Origin: Paenibacillus xylanexedens
GTDB taxonomy: Bacteria > Bacillota > Bacilli > Paenibacillales > Paenibacillaceae
Reading direction: 5' to 3'
Assembly: GCF_017874615.1 (NCBI RefSeq)
Contig: NZ_JAGIKV010000033.1
Coordinates: 1-63,575 of the forward strand
Length of the DNA: 63,575 nucleotides
Both the position numbers and the translations under genes were made by a program. Positions 56,903 through 63,575 of this stretch are shown piece by piece. Positions within the stretch are counted from its first letter, which is position 1; each line of letters begins with the position of its first letter. The notes beneath the pieces are model-generated. The model had not been told where the DNA came from. It ran no database searches and saw only the letters and a program-made list of their open reading frames with translations.

Positions 56903-59365
56903 TTATTTAGTTTCGATTTCCTCATTCGAAGGAACAACCACGTCTTTTTTCGTAACAGACAGTGCACCGTTCTCTTCGTCGATGAGCAATGAATCCCCTT
57001 TGGTTACGTTACCTGTGAGCAACTCTTCGGACAATTTGTCCTCGATATGCTTCTGGATCGCCCGACGAAGCGGACGCGCACCGTAAGCAGGATCAAAGCC
57101 TGACTTCGCAAGGAAGGCCTTGGCATTATCAGTGAGTTCGAAATCGACCTCATGTTCGAGCAGTCGTTTACGAAGTTCTTCACTCATAAGCGTTACAATT
57201 TCAGCGATGTGTTTTTCTTCGAGTGAGTGGAACACGATAATTTCATCAATCCGGTTAAGGAACTCTGGACGGAAGCTTTTCTTCAGCTCATCCATCACTT
57301 TCCCCTTCATGTTGTCATAATCTGCTCCTGCATCTACAACTGCAGTGAAGCCCAGTGTAGAGTTACGTTTGATCGCTTCGGCACCCACATTGGATGTCAG
57401 AATGATCAGCGTATTGCGGAAGTCAACGACGCGACCTTTGGAATCCGTCAGACGACCATCCTCAAGCACTTGTAACAAGATATTGAATACTTCTGGATGT
57501 GCTTTCTCGATTTCATCGAGCAGGACTACGGAATATGGTTTGCGACGAACTTTCTCTGTCAGCTGCCCACCTTCTTCGTACCCAACATATCCTGGAGGCG
57601 CTCCGACAAGTCGGGAAGTCGAGTGCTTCTCACCATACTCGGACATATCAATCCGGATTACTGCATTTTCATCGCCGAACATCGCTTCAGCCAGAGCACG
57701 AGCAAGTTCTGTTTTACCTACCCCTGTAGGGCCGAGGAAAATGAATGAACCCATCGGACGTTTTGGATCTTTAAGTCCTGCACGAGCACGACGAACCGCA
57801 CGGCTGACAGACTTCACTGCCTCATCCTGACCGATGACACGTTCATGTAGAATAGACTCCAGATTCATCAGACGCTGTGTCTCTTCTTCTTTCAGTTGGT
57901 TCACAGGGATTCCTGTCCAGCTGGCTACCACTTGTGCGATATCCTCAGGAGTAACCTCGGAATCGGTGCGACCTTGTTTCTCTTTCCACTGGTTCTTCGT
58001 TACATCCAATTCTTCACGGATTTTTTGTTCCGTATCACGCAGTGCTGCTGCTTTTTCGAATTCCTGACTTTGAACTGCAGCGTCTTTTTCCTTACGGATA
58101 TCTTCCAGACGGCTTTCCAGCTGTTTCAGGTTCGGTGGGATCGTGTAAGAGTTCAATCTTACTTTGGAACCCGCTTCATCAATCAGGTCGATCGCTTTGT
58201 CTGGCAGGAAACGGTCTGTAATGTAACGATCAGACAGTTTAACCGCCTGCACAATTGCTTCGTCCGTAATTTTCACGCGGTGATGCGCCTCATAACGGTC
58301 ACGCAAGCCATGCAAGATTTGAATCGCTTCTTCCGGAGAAGGCTGATCTACCGTAATTGGTTGGAAACGACGCTCAAGCGCAGCATCCTTTTCAATATAT
58401 TTACGATATTCATCCAGTGTTGTCGCACCGATACATTGCAATTCTCCACGAGCCAGAGCCGGTTTCAAAATGTTAGAAGCATCGATGGCACCTTCAGCTC
58501 CGCCTGCGCCAATCAAGGTATGCAATTCGTCGATAAACAGGACAATGTTACCTGCTTGGCGAATCTCATCCATGATTTTTTTCAGACGATCTTCAAACTC
58601 ACCACGATATTTGGTTCCAGCGACTACAGAACCCATATCCAGGGTCATTACACGTTTGTCGCGCAATGTTTCCGGGATCTCATTTGCAATGATTTTTTGT
58701 GCAAGTCCTTCAGCAATCGCTGTTTTACCTACACCTGGCTCACCGATCAATACCGGGTTGTTCTTGGTACGACGGCTGAGCACCTGGATGACACGTTCAA
58801 TTTCTTTGCTACGTCCAATGACTGGGTCAAGGTTGTTCTCTTTGGCATACGCCGTTAGATCACGCGCCAGACTGTCCAGCGTTGGTGTGCTGACATTGGC
58901 AGGTGTTCCATTATGACTGGATACAGCTTCACTGCTGCCAAGCAATTGCAGCACTTGTTGACGTGCTTTGTTCAGGCTAATTCCCAGGTTATTGAGCACA
59001 CGTGCTGCAACACCCTCGCCTTCACGAATCAATCCGAGCAGGATATGCTCTGTGCCTACATAAGTGTGGCCCAATTTACGAGCTTCATCCATAGACAGTT
59101 CAATTACTTTTTTCGCACGTGGCGTATATGCAATGTTGGTAGGTTGCTCTTGGCCACGGCCAATCAGCGTCTCTACTTCATCCTGAATTTTTTCCAATCC
59201 GAGTCCAAGGCCGATCAGTGCTTTGGCTGCGATGCCTTCGCCTTCACGTATGAGGCCGAGCAAAATATGCTCAGTACCGATGTTATTATGACCGAGACGG
59301 ACAGCTTCTTCCTGCGCGAGTGCGAGCACCTTTTGGGCCCGTTCCGTAAATCTTCCAAACATCAT
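56903..59365 (-). CDS. clpC: Class III stress ATPase ClpC
   Basis: This 820-residue Hsp100 unfoldase has two N-terminal Clp repeats (ERAQKVLALAQEEAVRLGHN and the ARKLGHTYVGTEHILLGLIR repeat), first Walker A GEPGVGKTAIAEG, a middle UVR-like coiled coil, and second Walker A GPTGVGKTELA. With ClpP it degrades proteins, including those marked by McsB arginine phosphorylation. Two adjacent ATGs start it; the first (59365), as in B. subtilis, is listed. Confidence 0.97.
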   Translation of the reverse strand: MMFGRFTERAQKVLALAQEEAVRLGHNNIGTEHILLGLIREGEGIAAKALIGLGLGLEKIQDEVETLIGRGQEQPTNIAYTPRAKKVIELSMDEARKLGHTYVGTEHILLGLIREGEGVAARVLNNLGISLNKARQQVLQLLGSSEAVSSHNGTPANVSTPTLDSLARDLTAYAKENNLDPVIGRSKEIERVIQVLSRRTKNNPVLIGEPGVGKTAIAEGLAQKIIANEIPETLRDKRVMTLDMGSVVAGTKYRGEFEDRLKKIMDEIRQAGNIVLFIDELHTLIGAGGAEGAIDASNILKPALARGELQCIGATTLDEYRKYIEKDAALERRFQPITVDQPSPEEAIQILHGLRDRYEAHHRVKITDEAIVQAVKLSDRYITDRFLPDKAIDLIDEAGSKVRLNSYTIPPNLKQLESRLEDIRKEKDAAVQSQEFEKAAALRDTEQKIREELDVTKNQWKEKQGRTDSEVTPEDIAQVVASWTGIPVNQLKEEETQRLMNLESILHERVIGQDEAVKSVSRAVRRARAGLKDPKRPMGSFIFLGPTGVGKTELARALAEAMFGDENAVIRIDMSEYGEKHSTSRLVGAPPGYVGYEEGGQLTEKVRRKPYSVVLLDEIEKAHPEVFNILLQVLEDGRLTDSKGRVVDFRNTLIILTSNVGAEAIKRNSTLGFTAVVDAGADYDNMKGKVMDELKKSFRPEFLNRIDEIIVFHSLEEKHIAEIVTLMSEELRKRLLEHEVDFELTDNAKAFLAKSGFDPAYGARPLRRAIQKHIEDKLSEELLTGNVTKGDSLLIDEENGALSVTKKDVVVPSNEEIETK

Positions 59366-59550
59366 ATCTCCTGCACCTCCATGGTTTTGGATAAAACGAG
59401 GTCATGTAATGAAATAACCGTCGTATTCTTCATATCATTTTTGTTTGCAGCCGTGCTGCGAATAAAGTCATTAGGCAATTTGTACATGCCTTATTATATA
59501 AAAGCCGCAATGCGGCATGAAACCATAATTCAATACAATATCAGACTAAG

Positions 59551-60621
59551 CTAGGACTGCTTCGCTGCATTAATCGTATCACGAATCAACTGTGCACGGT
59601 AAATGTCACGCTCATCTGTGCGCATATCTTCCCCGAATGTTTTCTGCAAAAATCCCGGCTGTGTCATCACATTCAACTCATTCATTACCGTGATGGACAG
59701 TCCATCCAACAAGCCGAGATCCACGCCAAGGCGTACATCCGATAAGCGCTGTGCAGCTTCCTTGGAATCAACAATAGCTGCATGAGACAATATGCCGTAA
59801 GAACGCATGACCCGATCCGTAATCCGAAGTCTGGAGTCGGTAATTAACCGTTCTCTCGCTGTACGTTCATGACCAATCATCTGTAACACAACACCATGCA
59901 GGTTCTCGATGACTTCCTGCTCGGTCTGTCCCAGTGTTATCTGGTTCGAGATCTGGAACAGGTTACCCATCGCCTCACTGCCTTCACCGTATATCCCTCT
60001 TACCGTCAATCCCACTTGAGAAACTGCGGTTAGAATACGGCCAATCTGCTGTGTCATCACCAGAGCAGGCAAGTGCATCATAACCGATGCTCTAACACCT
60101 GTACCTACATTGGTAGGACAGCTGGTTAAGTATCCTCTGCGATCATCAAAAGCATAGTCCACGTGCGCTTCAAAAGCATCATCTATTGCGGAAGCTTTCT
60201 CCCAGGCTTCTTTCACCTGGAACCCCGGATAGAGGCACTGGATACGAAGATGATCCTCTTCGTTAATCATAATACTGACAGACTCATCCTCACTGAGAAT
60301 AACCGCACCATTCCTGGATTCATTCGCAAGACTTGGACTGATGAGATGTTTCTCCACCAGCACCCGTTTGTCGAGTTCGTCAATATCGATCAGATCCAAC
60401 GTATGAAAATCCCCAAAGGCATGAACGTCATCGTATTGAAGTACTTCGCTCAGCTTATTCAGCACCTCTTCCGATTGCTCATTGGAAGCCAGCATCGGAA
60501 ACGGAACATGCTGAAGGTTGCGTGCAATCCGGACACGGCTGCTAATGACAATTTCGGAATCAGCCGCATCACTGCGCATCCAGTCGCTGAGCGCCTTCTC
60601 TGTAAAGCGCAGATTAGGCAT
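59551..60621 (-). CDS. mcsB: Protein-arginine kinase McsB
   Basis: This 356-residue phosphagen-kinase-fold enzyme has VISSRVRIARNLQHVPFPML, EDHLRIQCLYPGFQVKEAWE, YLTSCPTNVGTGVRASVMMH and RGIYGEGSEAMGNLFQISNQ. It phosphorylates arginines to tag proteins for ClpCP and inactivates CtsR. It follows mcsA closely (28 bases). The catalytic acidic residues look intact. Confidence 0.96.
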   Translation of the reverse strand: MPNLRFTEKALSDWMRSDAADSEIVISSRVRIARNLQHVPFPMLASNEQSEEVLNKLSEVLQYDDVHAFGDFHTLDLIDIDELDKRVLVEKHLISPSLANESRNGAVILSEDESVSIMINEEDHLRIQCLYPGFQVKEAWEKASAIDDAFEAHVDYAFDDRRGYLTSCPTNVGTGVRASVMMHLPALVMTQQIGRILTAVSQVGLTVRGIYGEGSEAMGNLFQISNQITLGQTEQEVIENLHGVVLQMIGHERTARERLITDSRLRITDRVMRSYGILSHAAIVDSKEAAQRLSDVRLGVDLGLLDGLSITVMNELNVMTQPGFLQKTFGEDMRTDERDIYRAQLIRDTINAAKQS

Positions 60622-60649
60622 TACGCATCCCTCCTACTCATGACAAACT

Positions 60650-61174
60650 TTACTCCTGAGCTATTCCTTTTTCAAGTCCTCTGATCTGGTCACGGATCTG
60701 AGCCGCCTCTTCAAATTCCTCTTGCGCGATGCTCTCCTGGAGCTCACGCTTCAGATCAGCAATTTGCCGTTTCACCTTGATGCGACCACCAGCTCGTGCA
60801 GGCACTTTGCCTACATGGGACGTATTACCATGAACCCGCTTGAACAAAGGATCCAGACGGCTGTCAAAATATTTATAACATGAACTGCAGCCGAACCGGC
60901 CTATCTTACTAAATTGTGAGTACGTCATACCACACTCTTCACATTGAAGTGCTTTTGCAGGTGGTGTTCCTGCCGATCCACTTTTGCCGGCTGGATCAAA
61001 ATCAAGCAAGCCGGACAACAAGTTGTGAATGGAAAACCCACCTGCTGTTCCAGGGATCATTTCCCCTTTTTCACGGGCGCATGACTCACAAATATGGAAT
61101 TCCGTCTTCTCTCCATTCACAATCTTCGTAAAATGAAGTGTAGCCGGACGTTTAGTGCATTCTTGGCACAGCAT
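60650..61174 (-). CDS. mcsA: McsA, zinc-finger activator of McsB
   Basis: This 174-residue protein has two double-CxxC zinc modules (MLCQECTKRPATLHFTKIVN through HICESCAREK; LQCEECGMTYSQF through FGCSSCYKYF) and a C-terminal UVR motif (KRELQESIAQEEFEEAAQIR). It activates McsB kinase and links stress sensing to CtsR. AAAGGAGG precedes the ATG. It sits 31 bases after ctsR. Confidence 0.95.
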   Translation of the reverse strand: MLCQECTKRPATLHFTKIVNGEKTEFHICESCAREKGEMIPGTAGGFSIHNLLSGLLDFDPAGKSGSAGTPPAKALQCEECGMTYSQFSKIGRFGCSSCYKYFDSRLDPLFKRVHGNTSHVGKVPARAGGRIKVKRQIADLKRELQESIAQEEFEEAAQIRDQIRGLEKGIAQE

Positions 61175-61205
61175 ATTGATGTACCTCCTTTGACCCCGAT
61201 AGTTT

Positions 61206-61667
61206 TCATTTACCGAGCAAAGATATTAACATCGCCTTCAACATTCTGGCACGAATTTGATCCCGGTAAGGAAGTTTGACCAATATAACCTCTCTAGATA
61301 CAGCAGCTCGCATCAAACCGGCTTCACGCTTGCTCAAGAAACGTGCTTCTTCCAGTTGATAGATCAGACCTTCGGCAGCTGTCTGCCCGATCTCATCACC
61401 AATACTATGGTGCAAATGATTATGCAGAGCTGATTGGGCCGGTAATTCAATGCGCTTTATGCGAACATAACCACCACCGCCGCGTTTACTCTCTACGAGG
61501 TATCCCTTCTCGAGGGTAAAGCGTGTGCCGATGACATAATTGATCTGGGAAGGTACACATGAAAAATGATCTGCCAGATCATTACGCTGAATTTCAACCA
61601 TTCCTTCGGGACTTTCATGCAAAATACTCTTCAGATATCGTTCGATAATATCAGAGATATTACGCAT
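61206..61667 (-). CDS. ctsR: Class III heat-shock repressor CtsR
   Basis: The 153-residue repressor starts at ATG 61667 (MRNISDIIERYLKSILHESP) after GGAGG. It has the winged helix (DLADHFSCVPSQINYVIGTR) and the glycine-rich wing VESKRGGGGYVRIKRIELPA that senses heat. It represses its own operon through the operator at 61916-61938. First gene of ctsR-mcsA-mcsB-clpC. Confidence 0.96.
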   Translation of the reverse strand: MRNISDIIERYLKSILHESPEGMVEIQRNDLADHFSCVPSQINYVIGTRFTLEKGYLVESKRGGGGYVRIKRIELPAQSALHNHLHHSIGDEIGQTAAEGLIYQLEEARFLSKREAGLMRAAVSREVILVKLPYRDQIRARMLKAMLISLLGK

Positions 61668-61915
61668 CCAATCATCCTCCACTGTCTGAAACGTTAAGTC
61701 AATAAGGACCCACACGCCCCCACAGAGTACACCTTCTCTACCCATTTAACCAATCAGGGAAACAGCGAATCTTGCTTCCACAGGCATCAACAGGAGAGCG
61801 AAGGAAGCACGAAGGTCCTTTAGTATTCCCTTGATCCTACGATGAGATGAATGCTGTTTAAAGGCTCTCATCCATCAGATTGCAGAAAGAAAGCTACTTA
61901 AGTATTAAACCTTTA

Positions 61916-61938
61916 GTTGACTTTGACTTTCTTTGACT
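61916..61938 (-). promoter_or_regulatory. CtsR operator
   Basis: On the minus strand the heptads AGTCAAA-GAA-AGTCAAA (61922-61938) form the tandem repeat recognised by CtsR, with a third partial GTCAA next to it (61916-61921). It begins 9 bases after the -10 box, so bound CtsR blocks transcription. Confidence 0.9.
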
Positions 61939-61946
61939 TTATAACC

Positions 61947-61974
61947 ATTATAGCATATTTTGTGGTTTTGCCAA
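61947..61974 (-). promoter_or_regulatory. ctsR operon promoter
   Basis: -35 TTGGCA (61969-61974) and extended perfect -10 TGCTATAAT (TATAAT at 61947-61952) are separated by 16 bases. The leader from here to ctsR is about 270 bases, unusually long, and holds no gene; its function is unknown. Confidence 0.85.
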
Positions 61975-62026
61975 GTGGGGTCACTATTCATTTTTTACGA
62001 TTTTACACGAAATATTCCCCAGACAC

Positions 62027-62057
62027 AAAAAAACCTCTCCAAAATTGCTGGAGAAGT
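62027..62057 (-). terminator. Terminator of the Eis-like gene
   Basis: A 9-bp stem (62033-62041 with 62049-62057, one G-T pair) around a 7-base loop is followed on the minus strand by a 7-T run, about 70 bases after the gene. Confidence 0.85.
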
Positions 62058-62128
62058 CCATTTGTCTTTCAATCACGCCATATTTCTATATAAGCTAATC
62101 AAGTTAAATGGAGCAGTGGGAATAGTCA

Positions 62129-63304
62129 TCAGAAGAAATCGAGCAAATAGGTTTCCCGTTCAGGAATCGCTTGTTCCAAAGCCTTGATTGCTGTGTTCGG
62201 TCCGTAAATTCTTCCGATTCGTGCCATTTCCGTTGGTCTGCGATATCCCATCAGCACCGCGGTAAGGGATTGAATATCCACCTTAATGGTCTGATCATCA
62301 GTAATTGGCTCCGAAGTTTTCCATATGGACGCTGTTCCATTCATCGCTACGTTTAATTGCCATACTCCTTCATTCCACGGAGCGTGGGTATCCTCTACCT
62401 GTAGAACAATCTGTACCGGTGAGTCCTGGCTTGCAAAGGGATACTGGGATATAAACTGCTCCACACTAACGATACGCGCCATAAAATAAGGGACGATCTC
62501 CTGCTGAATCCGTGGGTTATCCAATTGGAAGGCAAGCGTATCACTGGCAGGCGCCTGCAACGTAACTTCCTGGATCATAGAATCATGATTGGCAATGAAG
62601 GTCCACAGCCCTTGCCTAGCCTCTTCATTCAGATAGATGATCTCTTTAATGGTAAACTTATTTTCCTTAACCTCATATAAAAGATAACCTTGTGCTGCAT
62701 CAGCTTCATCGTAATATACAGCCTTCTGGCTGGTCCCATTAACAAGAACTGAATTCTCCCACCTTGCATCATCCCGAACGAGAGTTCCGTTATAACGCTC
62801 AGCATAAGCACTGTATACTTCCTTTAATATGCTGAGGCCCGGATCCCCACGCCGAATTGTTCCAGGTGTCGCTTTTTTCAGAGGCAAATGAGCTGTAGGT
62901 ACTTTATAACGTTTAAATTCAACATACGTCTCCCATCCATACTTCCGATAGAAACCAAAAGAGAATGGATGCAAGAATGATATACTTTGTTTGTTACGGT
63001 TCATTTCTTCCAACGCATGCTTCAGCAGACCCGCTACCCAGCCTTTGCGTCTATACTCTGGCCAGGTGGCTACACCCGCAATACCGCCCATCTCGAACGA
63101 TCTGCCATGAATATAGGTTTGAAAAGGAATGATGTGAAGTTTGGCTCCTAGCTGCCCGTCCTCATATACACCCCATATATCCTGTGATGAAAATTGACTC
63201 CGCCGTTTTTCTTTCTGTTCTTCACTCATTACTGCTTGAAAAGCATATTCGGAGAGTGCCATCGCCGGTTCAAAATCATCTACCGTCAATTTCTGAATTT
63301 CCAT
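62129..63304 (-). CDS. Eis-like GNAT N-acetyltransferase
   Basis: This 391-residue protein has an N-terminal GNAT domain (acetyl-CoA signature GIAGVATWPEYRRKGWVAGL, then FLHPFSFGFYRKYGWE), a second GNAT-like half and a C-terminal sterol-carrier-like domain, as in Eis and related proteins. Some Eis enzymes acetylate aminoglycosides, but the substrate here is unknown. AGGA precedes ATG at 63304. It is placed between the rRNA operon and ctsR, absent from this position in B. subtilis. Confidence 0.85.
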   Translation of the reverse strand: MEIQKLTVDDFEPAMALSEYAFQAVMSEEQKEKRRSQFSSQDIWGVYEDGQLGAKLHIIPFQTYIHGRSFEMGGIAGVATWPEYRRKGWVAGLLKHALEEMNRNKQSISFLHPFSFGFYRKYGWETYVEFKRYKVPTAHLPLKKATPGTIRRGDPGLSILKEVYSAYAERYNGTLVRDDARWENSVLVNGTSQKAVYYDEADAAQGYLLYEVKENKFTIKEIIYLNEEARQGLWTFIANHDSMIQEVTLQAPASDTLAFQLDNPRIQQEIVPYFMARIVSVEQFISQYPFASQDSPVQIVLQVEDTHAPWNEGVWQLNVAMNGTASIWKTSEPITDDQTIKVDIQSLTAVLMGYRRPTEMARIGRIYGPNTAIKALEQAIPERETYLLDFF

Positions 63305-63414
63305 GTTGTCCTACACCCCATTCGCTAGAGTTATTATCAATCCAAATCATGGCCTGATATCTGAAATATGTACCCCTTAGAGTGTGTCAGAGGATTCTTA
63401 CAAAGTCAAATAAG

Positions 63415-63479
63415 AGATGCTTTCGCATCCCCTAAAATAAACAAATAAAAACCACCACCGAATAACATCGGCAGTGGTT
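63415..63479 (-). terminator. rRNA operon terminator and adjacent small hairpin
   Basis: AACCACCACCGA (63450-63461) pairs with TCGGCAGTGGTT (63468-63479) over 12 positions, with T5ATTT on the exit side, just after the 5S gene. Closer to the Eis-like gene, GATGC-GAAA-GCATC (63416-63429 on the minus strand) forms a small hairpin with a GAAA loop. The 63305-63414 stretch has no clear promoter. Confidence 0.8.
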
Positions 63480-63483
63480 CTTC

Positions 63484-63575
63484 GCTTGGCGGCGTCCTAC
63501 TCTCCCAGGACCCTGCGGTCCAAGTACCATCGGCGCTAGAGGGCTTAACGGTCGTGTTCGGGATGGGTACGTGTG
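63484..63575 (-). rRNA. 5S ribosomal RNA, 3' part
   Basis: The reverse complement reads CACACGTACCCATCCCGAAC...GGTACTTGGACCGCAGGGTC and ends GCCGCCAAGC, a standard 5S rRNA 3' section. The 5' end lies beyond the window. It is the last gene of an rRNA operon transcribed leftward. Confidence 0.97.

Noticed and set aside
1..63575. CRISPR arrays, prophage, insertion sequences or tRNA genes
   Set aside because: No repeat-spacer pattern, transposase or integrase frame, or tRNA-like sequence with the usual TTCGA arm was seen anywhere in the window.

Overview
The window is a low-to-moderate GC Firmicute chromosome segment, most likely Paenibacillus or a close relative. The case rests on sporulation and germination genes (sigH, spoIIM-like, kbaA, gerD, cwlD, pdaB), a CtsR/McsA/McsB/ClpC stress operon, a zinc-binding S14 and adenylate kinase, and gene order almost identical to the ctsR-to-pdaB arm of Bacillus subtilis. 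Nearly everything reads leftward (minus strand). The segment is framed by two rRNA operons in the same orientation: the 3' part of a 5S gene at the right edge and the first 37 bases of a 16S gene with its tandem promoters at the left edge. All homology calls here are from reading the sequence and from memory; no database was searched.

Right to left along transcription: after the 5S terminator comes an Eis-like acetyltransferase, then the CtsR-controlled operon ctsR-mcsA-mcsB-clpC, then radA-disA-pssA. A lone rightward gene of unknown function (52874-53269) sits between pssA and yacL. Next are yacL-ispD-ispF-gltX, then a cysteine T-box leader in front of cysE-cysS-mrnC-rlmB-rae1, then sigH. 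From 43.4 kb leftward lies the information-processing core: rpmG-secE-nusG-rplK-rplA, rplJ-rplL behind an L10 leader, a methyltransferase (ybxB type), rpoB-rpoC, the str group (rplGB-rpsL-rpsG-fusA-tuf), and the S10-spc-alpha ribosomal superoperon from rpsJ to rplQ, including secY, adk, map and infA. truA and rplM-rpsI follow.

At the left end a sulfate-assimilation pair (cysH-sat) is inserted between rpsI and cwlD, behind a promoter overlapped by a CymR-like operator. The sporulation tail follows: cwlD, salA, gerD(+), kbaA, pdaB(+), a SpoIIM-family gene and an unrecognised 76-residue protein. gerD has a good sigma-G-type promoter and pdaB a good sigma-E-type promoter.

Departures from the B. 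subtilis order are the inserted cysH-sat, pssA plus the 52874 gene, and the Eis-like gene, and the absence of the energy-coupling-factor transporter genes between rplQ and truA. The most intriguing non-coding stretch is 8.17-8.76 kb. It holds a dense nested RNA-like fold (8216-8377 and probably to 8440) and an operator-like 20-bp palindrome, and no gene. Ribosomal protein S12 naturally carries Arg at the classical streptomycin-resistance lysine. All three core RNA polymerase genes and sigH start with GTG or TTG.
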